Below, in pieces: positions 26,806 to 35,569 of a DNA stretch of 64,000 bases. Origin of the DNA: Pelagicoccus albus (lineage in GTDB: Bacteria > Verrucomicrobiota > Verrucomicrobiia > Opitutales > Opitutaceae); NCBI RefSeq assembly GCF_014230145.1, contig NZ_JACHVC010000013.1:682001-746000 (forward strand). Direction: 5' to 3'. Position 1 is the stretch's first letter. Every line of letters begins with the position of its first letter. Position numbers and translations under genes: made by a program. The notes under the pieces were generated by a model. That model was not told the origin of the DNA and ran no database searches. It was given only the letters and a program-made list of their open reading frames with translations.

Positions 26806-27854
26806 GCGCCGAAGACGACAAGTCATTCATCGTGGTGAGCATCAACCACGAGATCGCCCCCTTGGAAGTAAGAGAGCGTTACTCTCTGGATAGCGAAAAG
26901 GTGGGCAAACTGTACTCCGACCTGCATAGCTCCGATCACATATCCGAGTCGCTGGTGCTAAATACCTGCAACCGCTTCGAGCTCTACACACAGCTTTCCG
27001 ATGACGCGACGCCTCAAGAAGTGCTGGAGCAGTTGGCGCAAATCTACGCCGTCTCGACAGACGAAATAAAGGATCACATACACCTTCGCTCGGGCCAAGA
27101 CGCCGTGCAGCATCTCATTGAAGTTTCCGCTGGACTTCGCTCTCAAATAACCGGCGAAGCGGAAATATTCGGTCAAGTTAAAGCCGCCTACGCTGAGTCC
27201 CAAACAAATGGATACGCAGGCAAGGTTATCAACCGGGTTTTCCAGAAAGGTTTCCAAGCGGCCAAGCTCATCCGAAATTCAACTACAGTTGGCGAAGGGC
27301 AGATCAACATAGCCAACGTAGCCGTGGACTTGGCGGGCAAAATTTTCGGAGATCTGAAATCCGCCGCCGCCCTCTCGCTCGGAACAGGCGAAATCGGGGA
27401 GAAAACGGTTAAAGCACTGCGCAGCCGCGGGGCTGAAAACTTCGGAATCGCCAGCCGCAGTCAGGAACGAGCCAACGAGGTAGCTCAGCAATGGGGAGGA
27501 ACTCCGCGCCTTTTGTCAGAACTTCCTGAATACCTGCAGGAATACGACATCGTTATCTCCTCCGTCGGAGCGGAAAGCCCTATTATAACCTACGACCTCG
27601 TAAAGAAGCGAATCGCGAAACGGCGAGGACGCCCCTTGTTTCTCATCGACCTCGGCTTGCCGAGAAACATCGAGAAACGCTGCGGAGACTTAGACAGCGT
27701 CTTCCTCTACAATCTAGACGATCTAGCGAGCATCGCTGACGAAAACTTGGCTCAACGCAAAAAAGCAGTCTTGGAATCGACCGAGATTGCCGCCCAGAAA
27801 TCGAAGTTCATCTGGGACGCGATACTGAAGCGAAAGCAGTTCGAAAAGAAATAG
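26802..27854 (+). CDS. hemA: Glutamyl-tRNA reductase, short form
   Basis: Reduces glutamyl-tRNA to glutamate-1-semialdehyde, the first committed step of C5 heme synthesis. The catalytic Cys56 lies in LNTCNRFELY. GEAEIFGQVKAAY and the NADPH-binding region around SLGTGEIGEKTVKAL are present. The protein has 350 residues against the usual 400-430. After the central helix it ends in a short basic tail and lacks most of the C-terminal dimerisation domain. The frame is closed by a stop and a hairpin, with no sign of a frameshifted remainder. Translationally coupled to the HemX-like gene. Confidence 0.93.
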   Translation: MSAEDDKSFIVVSINHEIAPLEVRERYSLDSEKVGKLYSDLHSSDHISESLVLNTCNRFELYTQLSDDATPQEVLEQLAQIYAVSTDEIKDHIHLRSGQDAVQHLIEVSAGLRSQITGEAEIFGQVKAAYAESQTNGYAGKVINRVFQKGFQAAKLIRNSTTVGEGQINIANVAVDLAGKIFGDLKSAAALSLGTGEIGEKTVKALRSRGAENFGIASRSQERANEVAQQWGGTPRLLSELPEYLQEYDIVISSVGAESPIITYDLVKKRIAKRRGRPLFLIDLGLPRNIEKRCGDLDSVFLYNLDDLASIADENLAQRKKAVLESTEIAAQKSKFIWDAILKRKQFEKK

Positions 27855-27898
27855 GGTCAGCGAAACCGACCCAAGCGAGGATGCTAGTTCAAACTAGC
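27854..27898. terminator. Two hairpins between convergent hemA and pilT
   Basis: GGGTC...GACCC (27854-27858 with 27868-27872) is followed by GCTAGT...ACTAGC (27883-27888 with 27893-27898), which contains the pilT stop codon. Neither has a T-run. A two-way 3'-end structure is likely. Confidence 0.4.
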
Positions 27899-28999
27899 TC
27901 CCCCGAGGATCCGGTTCGAATCGCTCAAGTAGATACCCTTCAGGTTCATTTCCAGAGCCTGCGGATTTGGAGAGTTCTTCAAGCCGATCTTCTTGCTGAT
28001 CATCCCGGCCTTGATTAGTCTCGAGAGCTCCTTGTTGAAGGACCGCGAGCCACTGTCCGCAGAAACATCGAGCAAGGTTCCGACCTGATCGAAACGACCC
28101 TCTCGGATCGTGGTACGGACTACAGAATCGCCAATCAAGATCTCCTGAGCAGGAACACGTCCGTCCCCTTCCAGATTGGGAAGCAACTTCTGCACGATAA
28201 TGCCACGCAGCGTTTCGGACAACTTTCTTTGGACCAACTGATGTTGCTCGGCTGGAAAATACTCGAATAAGCGAGTGATCGCCTGTTGGGCGCTCGCGGC
28301 GTGCAAAGTCGTGAAAACGAGGTGGCCCGTTTCGGCAGCGGCAAGCGCCGTCTCGAACGTTTCCTTATCGCGCATTTCCCCGATCAGAATCATGTCCGGA
28401 TTTTGACGCAAAACGGCTTTGAGAGCCTTCTGGAAGCTTGGAGCGTCGATACCGACCTCTCGCTGCTGGAAGACAGATTTTGAATCGATGAAATTGAACT
28501 CGATCGGATCCTCCAAGGTCACCACATGCTTGTCCATGTTGTGGTTGATCCAATTCAGCAAACAAGCGAGCGTCGTCGATTTTCCGGATCCGGTCGCCCC
28601 GCACACGAAAACGATACCATCCTTCTTTTGAGCGAGATTTAGCAGTACTTCCTGATCGAGCGAGAGATCCTCGAAATTGGGAATCTTGCTCTTGATGTGA
28701 CGGAAAACGATGCTGACGGTGCCGCGTTGCAGAAAAGCGTTCACACGAAAACGTCCTGCACGTTCCAAGAAATAGGCGAAGTCGACCTGACCTTCCATTT
28801 CCCACGTTTCCTTGTAGTTGCTGGGCACGTTTTCGTCGACGAACTCCAAGACAGACTCACCGTCGATGGGAGGCATCTCCACTGGCTCAAGATTTCCATG
28901 AAGACGGAGATAGCCTGGCTTATCGCTTTTTATGACGATATCAGACGCCCCATTGTCGACAGCTAGATAAAGAAGTTCGTCGAAGATCTCAGATGACAT
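27884..28999 (-). CDS. pilT: Type IV pilus retraction ATPase PilT-like
   Basis: A 371-residue secretion-superfamily ATPase. The N-terminal PAS-like domain covers about 1-100. Walker A GATGSGKST is at residues 134-142, the Asp box follows in TLEDPIEF, Walker B is MILIGEMRDKET, and the His box is HLVFTTLHAAS. It powers pilus disassembly for twitching motility. No other pilus gene is adjacent, which is normal for pilT. Confidence 0.94.
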   Translation of the reverse strand: MSSEIFDELLYLAVDNGASDIVIKSDKPGYLRLHGNLEPVEMPPIDGESVLEFVDENVPSNYKETWEMEGQVDFAYFLERAGRFRVNAFLQRGTVSIVFRHIKSKIPNFEDLSLDQEVLLNLAQKKDGIVFVCGATGSGKSTTLACLLNWINHNMDKHVVTLEDPIEFNFIDSKSVFQQREVGIDAPSFQKALKAVLRQNPDMILIGEMRDKETFETALAAAETGHLVFTTLHAASAQQAITRLFEYFPAEQHQLVQRKLSETLRGIIVQKLLPNLEGDGRVPAQEILIGDSVVRTTIREGRFDQVGTLLDVSADSGSRSFNKELSRLIKAGMISKKIGLKNSPNPQALEMNLKGIYLSDSNRILGGASLN

Positions 29000-29102
29000 T
29001 TTTGGAAAGTGGACTCGAGTTATAGAAAAGATCGCCTCTACAGGTATAAGGTTGACCGTCCTTATAAATCGGCTTGGAACTCGATTCCTTCACTTTCGAA
29101 TT

Positions 29103-30011
29103 ATGAGCGCAAAAAAGTACACCGGATCAATGACCGCCCTAGCGACCCCCTTCCTCGGAGATGGGTCCTTAGCCGAATCTGATCTTAAAAAACTGGTCGA
29201 ACACCAGATTCAGGGAGGTATCGACGCGCTCGTACCCGTAGGGACGACCGGCGAATGCCCTACCCTCAGCCATGATGAGCACCAACGTGTCGTGGAATTG
29301 ACAATCCAAACTGCAGCGGGGCGCGTGCCCGTAATCGCAGGAGCGGGTTCCAATTCTACTCGTGAAGCAGTTTCGCTCACTAAGTATGCCCATCAAGCGG
29401 GAGCAGCCGGCATGCTTCACGTGGCCCCCTACTACAACAAGCCAAGCCAGGAAGGCCTGTTCCGCCATTTCTCTGCAATTGCGGAAGCAACTGACCGCAC
29501 CATCGTTCTCTACTCGATTCCAGGACGCTGCGGCATCCAGATCGACGTATCAACAGTTGAGAGACTTCTGGCGAAGTACCCTCACGTTAACCACATCAAG
29601 GAAGCGGGCGGCAGTGTAGACCGAGTAAACGAACTCAAGAAGGCGATGGGTGACGACCTCGTAGTGCTCAGCGGCGACGACGGGCTAACTCTCCCCTTCA
29701 TCTGCGCTGGAGCGGAAGGCGTAATATCAGTCGCCTCGAACGTCATTCCCGAGCAAGTGGTAGCCCTCGTTAAGGCATCCCTGGATGGTGACCTAAAAAC
29801 AGCCAGCGCCCTGCATCAGCTTCTCTACCCGATCTTCACCAATCTTTTCATCGAGCCAAATCCGGTTCCGGTGAAAGCGTGCATGGTCAAGGCGGGTCTC
29901 TTTGAAACTGGTCGCGTAAGGCTACCGCTGTGTGAACTGCGCCCCGAGAACAAAACTTTGGTGCTCTCCATTTTTGAAGAACTGCAAGCAGCCCTAGCCA
30001 CCCAAGCGTAG
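29103..30011 (+). CDS. dapA: 4-hydroxy-tetrahydrodipicolinate synthase
   Basis: Condenses pyruvate with aspartate semialdehyde on the lysine/diaminopimelate path. It has 302 residues. The Schiff-base Lys166 lies in HIKEAGG, Tyr137 in LYSIPGRCG, and the GTTGE loop at residues 47-51. The start at 29103 fits the family, and an upstream in-frame extension to 29052 is unlike DapA. It heads the dapA-dapB-ruvA group with gaps of 9 and 6 bases. Confidence 0.96.
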   Translation: MSAKKYTGSMTALATPFLGDGSLAESDLKKLVEHQIQGGIDALVPVGTTGECPTLSHDEHQRVVELTIQTAAGRVPVIAGAGSNSTREAVSLTKYAHQAGAAGMLHVAPYYNKPSQEGLFRHFSAIAEATDRTIVLYSIPGRCGIQIDVSTVERLLAKYPHVNHIKEAGGSVDRVNELKKAMGDDLVVLSGDDGLTLPFICAGAEGVISVASNVIPEQVVALVKASLDGDLKTASALHQLLYPIFTNLFIEPNPVPVKACMVKAGLFETGRVRLPLCELRPENKTLVLSIFEELQAALATQA

Positions 30012-30020
30012 ATCAGAGCC

Positions 30021-30752
30021 ATGTCATTGAAAATCTGTATTGTAGGCGCCAAGGGGCGTATGGGCCAAGCGATCGCCGAGGCGACAGTGGAAGCTGGACA
30101 CAAGGTCGTAGCAAAAATCGATCAAGGCGATGACCTGAAGGCTGGAATCGCAGCAGCGGACGCGGTTATCGATTTCTCTTTCCACACCGTAACGGAGTCT
30201 GTTTTCCAAACAGCTGCCGAGCTCGGCAAACCAGTCGTTTGCGGCACCACCGGACACAGTCAGGAGGAAAAGGCTAAGCTCCTGGAAATCGCCTCTAAGA
30301 CCGCAACCGTCTGGGCCGGAAATTTTTCCATCGGCGTAAATCTGCTGTGCTACCTCGTCGAGAAGGCAGCTGGTATCCTACCCATGGACTACAACGCCGA
30401 AATCGTGGAGATGCACCACCGACTCAAGAAAGATGCCCCCAGCGGCACCGCTCTGATGCTCGCTGACGCCGTTCTCGAACCGAGAGGTCTCAATTACGAT
30501 GACCTACGACACGGCCGCGAGGGAATCACCGGCGAGCGAACAGAGCGCGAAGTGGGAATGCATTCACTCCGAGGCGGCGATGTGGTTGGCGATCACACCG
30601 TGATCTTCTCGGATGTCGGAGAACGCGTGGAGCTTACACACAAAGCTTCGAGCAGAGCTATCTTCGCCCGTGGAGCGGTACGGGCCGCAGCCTGGTCCGT
30701 TGGCAAAAAGCCTGGAATCTACGGAATCAGAGAAGTTCTCGGCCTAGCCTAG
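30021..30752 (+). CDS. dapB: 4-hydroxy-tetrahydrodipicolinate reductase
   Basis: Second enzyme after DapA, reducing HTPA with NAD(P)H. It has 243 residues, slightly short of the usual 265-270. The nucleotide-binding GAKGRMGQAI is near the start. Active-site motif EMHHRLKKDAPSGTAL is intact. Nine bases separate it from dapA. Confidence 0.96.
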   Translation: MSLKICIVGAKGRMGQAIAEATVEAGHKVVAKIDQGDDLKAGIAAADAVIDFSFHTVTESVFQTAAELGKPVVCGTTGHSQEEKAKLLEIASKTATVWAGNFSIGVNLLCYLVEKAAGILPMDYNAEIVEMHHRLKKDAPSGTALMLADAVLEPRGLNYDDLRHGREGITGERTEREVGMHSLRGGDVVGDHTVIFSDVGERVELTHKASSRAIFARGAVRAAAWSVGKKPGIYGIREVLGLA

Positions 30753-30758
30753 TCGCGC

Positions 30759-31379
30759 ATGATCGTCTCTATCGAAGGGATTTTGGAGCGGGCTACACCG
30801 CTCACTGCCATCGTCAATGCGGGAGGTCTGGGCTATTTGGTCAACATTCCCGTTTCCACGGCAGCTAAACTCCCTGCGAACGGGGAACGAGTAAAACTTC
30901 ACACCCACGTGGTGTACCGCGAGGATTCGCAGGCTCTATACGGCTTCGCTACCGAGGAAGAGCGAAACTTCTTTCAGCTCCTTATCGAGAAGGTCTCTGG
31001 AGTCGGTCCCAAGGTCGGTATAGGCATGCTTTCCAAGCTCGAGCTTCCTTCCCTCGTATCTGCAATCGGCAACGAGGATTCGGTCCTTCTGGCCAAAACT
31101 CCCGGTATTGGCAAAAAAACAGCCGAACGAGTCATAATAGAATTGAAGGACAAACTCGGTGCCTTCGCTCAGACTTCGACGAGTGATCCACTGCAAGGCT
31201 TGAAATCCGACACAACAAGTGGATCAGCCCCAAGCGGCAATCACCAGGAAGATGCTATTCTAGCCCTACTCGCTTTAGGATATCGCCAGACCGACGCGTC
31301 AAAGTCAGTCGGCAAGGCTGTTGAAGCCCTCGGTCCAAATGCATCGACCGAGCAACTTATCAAAGCCGCTCTCGGCTGA
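30759..31379 (+). CDS. ruvA: Holliday junction DNA helicase subunit RuvA
   Basis: Binds four-way DNA junctions and loads RuvB for branch migration. It has 206 residues. The N-terminal OB domain (MIVSIEGILERATPL) is followed by the helix-hairpin-helix pair VSGVGPKVGIGML and TPGIGKKTAERVI, and a C-terminal domain that contacts RuvB. It starts 6 bases after dapB, so it is probably co-transcribed, although not functionally related. Confidence 0.96.
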   Translation: MIVSIEGILERATPLTAIVNAGGLGYLVNIPVSTAAKLPANGERVKLHTHVVYREDSQALYGFATEEERNFFQLLIEKVSGVGPKVGIGMLSKLELPSLVSAIGNEDSVLLAKTPGIGKKTAERVIIELKDKLGAFAQTSTSDPLQGLKSDTTSGSAPSGNHQEDAILALLALGYRQTDASKSVGKAVEALGPNASTEQLIKAALG

Positions 31380-31422
31380 GATCAGCCCAAATCCGGCATA
31401 GCTGCGATTTTGGCCTACAAAA

Positions 31423-31451
31423 AAGGTGCCCACTTATAAAGTGAGCGCCTT
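31423..31451. terminator. Imperfect inverted repeat between convergent ruvA and anti-sigma gene
   Basis: AAGGTGCCCACTT pairs imperfectly with AAGTGAGCGCCTT around a short AT loop, with A/T-rich sequence on both flanks. It is placed to end transcription from both sides. Confidence 0.5.
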
Positions 31452-31475
31452 AAAAATTATATCCACCGAGCGGTT

Positions 31476-32195
31476 TTACTGTCGAGGCTTGGGGGCTGTT
31501 GCCGCCGCACTTCCGAAGTCGTAGCCCTCTCCACCAAAAGCGGAACCAATTGATAAAGATTCGCTATCCGCCATACCAGACCCGATCTCTTCGTGAGCAT
31601 AGGTACTTTCGATAACAGGCTTTGCAAAACCGAATTCCTTACTCGGCCACTTGGAAGCAGCATGAGCTTCCACGGTTCGAGAAACCTTGAAATTTGTCAG
31701 CGAGCGAGATGATTCGGAATCCAACTCCCAATCGCGATTTGATGGATTGAAGACCTTATCGAGATCGAGACCGACAGGGATAGCATCCCCTAGGGTCATA
31801 AAATCACTCGCTGGCAACTCGCCCTTCTCGACTACGAGCACGGGCTCGGCCGACGGAGCGTTTACACTTTGCGCTTCGGTATTACTAGCAACGAGTTGAG
31901 TCCCTTCGTTTCCAATAAACGGCGAGAGGTTACGTGCAGCCATGAATAACAGAGCCGCCGCTGCAGCCATACCACCGACGGCGTAGAGCTTCTGGCGCCA
32001 CTGAGTGATCGGCTTTTGTTGCGAAAACTTGTCGCCGAGCTCGGAGCATGCGTTGAATAACTGGCAGTACTGGATGTATATCCGATGATACTCCGGGTTG
32101 GAGCGCACCGCATCGAGTAACTCAGCAGAGTCTTCCGCAGACAACTCTTCGTCGAGGTGTAGATTCAGTTGTTCGATGAAACGCTGCTTATTCAT
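31476..32195 (-). CDS. Putative membrane-anchored anti-sigma factor
   Basis: A 239-residue protein encoded directly after an ECF sigma factor with a 4-base overlap, the usual place of an anti-sigma partner. The N-terminus (RFIEQLNLHLDEELSAEDSAELLDAV) resembles the cytoplasmic helical domain of such proteins but lacks the zinc HxxxCxxC motif. A single hydrophobic segment lies at about residues 71-86 (LYAVGGMAAAAALLFM). The remaining C-terminal part would be periplasmic and is low in complexity. The signal it senses is unknown. Confidence 0.75.
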   Translation of the reverse strand: MNKQRFIEQLNLHLDEELSAEDSAELLDAVRSNPEYHRIYIQYCQLFNACSELGDKFSQQKPITQWRQKLYAVGGMAAAAALLFMAARNLSPFIGNEGTQLVASNTEAQSVNAPSAEPVLVVEKGELPASDFMTLGDAIPVGLDLDKVFNPSNRDWELDSESSRSLTNFKVSRTVEAHAASKWPSKEFGFAKPVIESTYAHEEIGSGMADSESLSIGSAFGGEGYDFGSAAATAPKPRQ

Positions 32196-32839
32196 AGAAG
32201 TTCGTTACCCATTTTCTCGCGTAGGCTCTCGCGAGCTCTCGCAATTCTACTTTTGACGGTGCCGATGCTGATTTGCAGTTCGTCGGCGATCTCCTCATAA
32301 GTGAGGTTTCGTACGTTGCGAAGGACCAAAGCTTCGCGATGCTTTTCGTTCAAAAGATCCATCGCCGCGGCAACCCGATCTTTAAATTCATTGGTGATGG
32401 TGATGTCCTCAGGAGATTCCACCTCCGCAGGAAAAACTTCAGCTAGCGTTGTGGAGGACTCAGCAGCGATTGGCTGATCGAAAGAGACCGATTTGTCACG
32501 CTTGCGGCGCCACCAGTACCAGTAGCGATTGCGAGCCAAATTGGTCGCAATCTGATAGAGCCAGGTTGAAAAACTGGAATCGCCGCGGAAATTCTCCAAA
32601 CCACGGTGAGCGCGGATGAAAGCATCTTGAGTTACCTCCTCCGCATCTTGGGTGTTGCGGAGAAGCTTGTGCACCATCGCGTAGATGCGATCCCAGTATC
32701 GTGAAACCATTTCTTCGAAGGCGGATTCATCTCCGGCCTTGAAGCGCGCTACCAGCGCTTTGTCTAGGGCGACTTCTTGAGCTTTAGTTGACATAGCGGT
32801 TGTCGCTTTGGGACGGCTGTCGTCGGCTATTGTTCCCAT
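32192..32839 (-). CDS. ECF (RpoE-like) RNA polymerase sigma factor
   Basis: Sigma-70 family ECF factor of 215 residues. Region 2 runs from SAFEEMVSRYWDRIYAM through DAEEVTQDAFIRAHRGL and STWLYQIATNLARNRY. Region 4 ends LTYEEIADELQISIGTVKSRIARARE. The start at 32839 is chosen because AAGGAGGA lies 5-12 bases before it. A longer frame upstream to 32896 exists but lacks such a site. It is coupled to the anti-sigma gene. Similar RpoE-like factors respond to envelope or oxidative stress. The target here is unknown. Confidence 0.92.
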   Translation of the reverse strand: MGTIADDSRPKATTAMSTKAQEVALDKALVARFKAGDESAFEEMVSRYWDRIYAMVHKLLRNTQDAEEVTQDAFIRAHRGLENFRGDSSFSTWLYQIATNLARNRYWYWWRRKRDKSVSFDQPIAAESSTTLAEVFPAEVESPEDITITNEFKDRVAAAMDLLNEKHREALVLRNVRNLTYEEIADELQISIGTVKSRIARARESLREKMGNELL

Positions 32840-33102
32840 TTTTCCTCCTTCTTTCAAATCTCGAAATAAGACGCTCCTAACCAGCAGTTTATTCAACTTT
32901 TAGCGGCGATTTCCGCACTTTCGGATCGTCTCCTCCTATAAAAATTAGCGATTTTCACACAGTCCCAGCCGAAAAAGAGCCGATACCTCTGTGATTTTTC
33001 AAGGTTTATACGCAACATTACGCCGTCCGGTTGCTTAAATAACGTTTGAAACGCCCTTTCGACCGAAAGAATGGAACAAGCTTGGAAACTTACAATTAGG
33101 AC

Positions 33103-33131
33103 TTGCCATCCCCTTTACCTCGTCCTGTATT
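33103..33131 (+). promoter_or_regulatory. Possible sigma-70 promoter for tRNA-Lys
   Basis: TTGCCA (33103-33108) and TGTATT (33126-33131) with a 17-bp spacer, ending about 33 bases before the tRNA. The -35 match is good and the -10 match is partial. Inferred from consensus only. Confidence 0.35.
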
Positions 33132-33163
33132 CCCCAACTTCCGAAAGCCCGTAGGGCTCTGAT

Positions 33164-33239
33164 GGGTCGATAGCTCAATCGGTAGAGCAGTTGCCTTTTA
33201 AGCAATTGGTTCTGGGTTCGAGTCCCAGTCGGCCTACCA
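33164..33239 (+). tRNA. tRNA-Lys (UUU)
   Basis: A 76-nt cloverleaf. Acceptor GGGTCGA pairs with TCGGCCT, the D-arm is GCTC/GAGC, the anticodon stem GTTGC/GCAAT encloses loop CTTTTAA with anticodon TTT (33197-33199), and the T-arm CTGGG-TTCGAGT-CCCAG is perfect. The 3' CCA is encoded. Confidence 0.97.
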
Positions 33240-33240
33240 A

Positions 33241-33277
33241 AAACCTCTGCAAATCAACAGATTGCAGAGGTTTTTTT
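33241..33277 (+). terminator. Rho-independent terminator after tRNA-Lys
   Basis: A 12-bp perfect stem AAACCTCTGCAA/TTGCAGAGGTTT (33241-33252 with 33262-33273) running into seven T residues, starting one base past the encoded CCA. Confidence 0.93.
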
Positions 33278-33431
33278 GTGCCATTAGTCAGGCAGTCCTC
33301 CGCTCTCAGCCATCAGTTCTCGAATCTGCCTATAAAGAGAACTGACTGCTTCGAAGAATGCCTCGCTCTCGTTTGACCAAATAACGCTCGGCCGCTTTAC
33401 TCGATAAACGATACATCCCCCATTTTGCCCT

Positions 33432-35525
33432 ATGATCAACTCTCCCAAACTCTTCGCCAGACTTGCCCTGGCAGCTTGTCTGGCCGCGGCCAACTTTCTT
33501 CAAGCGGAGAAACTCTCCACATGGACCGCCGACAACGGAAATGGCACCTTCACTAATCCCCTTTTCTACGACGAATTCTCCGATCCGGACATGATTCGCG
33601 TGGGTGATGACTATTACCTCACTGGAACCACCATGCACAGCATGCCGGGGCTTCCCATTCTGCATTCTAGAGATCTCGTTAACTGGCAGCTTTTGACCTA
33701 CGCCTTCGAAAAGCTAGATCTTGGGCCAAATTTCCGACTGGAGGACGGCGAGATCTACGGCCAAGGCATCTGGGCTCCTTGCCTCCGTTACCACGACGGC
33801 ATCTTTTACATCTTCACAAATATCAACGGGGAGAAAACCCAGATCCTTTCCGCCACCGATCCAGCTGGCCCATGGCAACGGGAACAGATGAAAGTGTCGC
33901 TCCACGACCTTTCCGTCCTATTCGATGACGATGGCAAAGCCTACGCGATCTGGGGCTACAACGAAATCCGCATGGTCGAGCTGACCGATGACTTACTAGA
34001 TATCGTTCCCGGTTCCGAACGAATCATCATCCCAGCTGGTAGCGGGATCGGAGAAGGCGTGCACTTCTATAAGATTGATGGGCAATACATCATCACGAGC
34101 TCGAACTACAGCCCCATGCTCTACATGGCCTGCGCTCGAGCCTCGCAAATCGATGGCCCCTACGAAGTTACTACCATAAGCGCTCGGGAAACCTTGGGTA
34201 AATCAAACGGCTGGCGTCTCGAAGGATGGGGGCGAGGTGGACCCGAAATAGAACTCATCCCACCAGCACCGGAATCAGGAAGCACTATATCTCTCCACCA
34301 AGGAGGTTTGGTCGATACGCCAAGCGGGCAATGGTGGGGCTTCTCTATGATCGACTACAACTCCGTCGGTCGCCTCACCTGCTTATCTCCCGTGACATGG
34401 CAGGATGACTGGCCCTATTTCGGGCTTCCGGGCAACTTGACTCGTACGCCTCGCACTTGGGTGAAACCAGAAACTGAATACCCAGTCGATGAGCCCCACG
34501 CGCCCTATCAACGAAGCGACGAGTTTGAGAGCGAACTCGCCAATGTCTGGCAGTGGAGCCACGTGCCGAACGACCAAAAGTGGTCGCTCTCCGAACGGGC
34601 AGGGTTTCTTCGTCTTCACTCGACGCCAGCAGAATCTTACTGGACCGCTCGCAATACTCTCACCCAAAGAGCGGTTGGGCCAATATCCATTGCGACTACC
34701 CACTTGGATCTTTCGGGGTTGAAACCTGGCGACCGAGCCGGACTGGCTCTGGCCAACTTCCCCTACGCTCGATTGGCCGCCGGCCGTGACGAAAGCGGAT
34801 TCTGGATAGAGAGATATGACCAAATATCAGAAAGCTACCTTCGCGAAGCGATCGATTCCAACACGGTTAGCTTGCGAGTCGAATGCGATTTCGACACCGA
34901 GCAAGCTCAGTTCAGCTACAGCGTAAATGGACAGGAATACACAAAGATCGGTGAGCCGTTTACCATGGTCTTCCAACTCAAGACCTTCCAGGGAATCCGG
35001 TATTCGCTATTCAACTTCAATCAATCCGGATCCGATGGAGGTTACGCGGATTTCGATTCTTTCGAGCTCGAAGAACCGGTTGCGACTGCCAAATGGCGAG
35101 AAATCCCTGTAGGCAAAAAGATCAAGCTCATCAGCAAGGCCGACGGAGCGACACTTGTCTCATGGAACGGCTTTCTTCGCCCAATGTCTCCAGACTCGGA
35201 CCTAGCTAAATCGGAAGCGGCTCACCTTACAGTGGTAGATCGAGGTCAAGGTCGGATAGCGCTAAAATCATCGGACGGATCCTTTATTCGAGTAACCGGA
35301 GTTGGAGCCACGGGCGATGTCCGTTTCGTATCCGAAGAGTCGGGACAGGCCTCACTTTTCCAATGGCAAGATATGCTCAACAAGGAAATCATGCTCCTAT
35401 CCCTGCATACCAATCGCTACTTGAACGCCTTGCCAAGTGGAGGCGAACTCACCTCAGCGGACTCTCCCGGGGCAACGCCTAATAGAAAAGGCGGAAGCTG
35501 TTTCACTTGGCAGCTTGTAGAGTAA
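33432..35525 (+). CDS. Secreted GH43 glycoside hydrolase with C-terminal accessory domains
   Basis: Exported 697-residue enzyme with a signal peptide at residues 1-25. The five-bladed GH43 domain covers about 35-340. The expected catalytic acids are visible: Asp51 in FSDPDMIRVGDDYY (base), Asp159 in HDLSVLFDDDGKAY (pKa modulator) and Glu208 in GEGVHFYKI (acid). A beta-sandwich of the GH43-C2/DUF1349 type follows (about 350-560), then a beta-trefoil/fascin-like module (about 565-697). Likely beta-xylosidase or arabinosidase activity. Single gene, next to the tRNA. Confidence 0.92.
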   Translation: MINSPKLFARLALAACLAAANFLQAEKLSTWTADNGNGTFTNPLFYDEFSDPDMIRVGDDYYLTGTTMHSMPGLPILHSRDLVNWQLLTYAFEKLDLGPNFRLEDGEIYGQGIWAPCLRYHDGIFYIFTNINGEKTQILSATDPAGPWQREQMKVSLHDLSVLFDDDGKAYAIWGYNEIRMVELTDDLLDIVPGSERIIIPAGSGIGEGVHFYKIDGQYIITSSNYSPMLYMACARASQIDGPYEVTTISARETLGKSNGWRLEGWGRGGPEIELIPPAPESGSTISLHQGGLVDTPSGQWWGFSMIDYNSVGRLTCLSPVTWQDDWPYFGLPGNLTRTPRTWVKPETEYPVDEPHAPYQRSDEFESELANVWQWSHVPNDQKWSLSERAGFLRLHSTPAESYWTARNTLTQRAVGPISIATTHLDLSGLKPGDRAGLALANFPYARLAAGRDESGFWIERYDQISESYLREAIDSNTVSLRVECDFDTEQAQFSYSVNGQEYTKIGEPFTMVFQLKTFQGIRYSLFNFNQSGSDGGYADFDSFELEEPVATAKWREIPVGKKIKLISKADGATLVSWNGFLRPMSPDSDLAKSEAAHLTVVDRGQGRIALKSSDGSFIRVTGVGATGDVRFVSEESGQASLFQWQDMLNKEIMLLSLHTNRYLNALPSGGELTSADSPGATPNRKGGSCFTWQLVE

Positions 35526-35569
35526 GTTCGATACAGCACGCTGGGCCATTAAAGCCTAGCTACTCAAAC

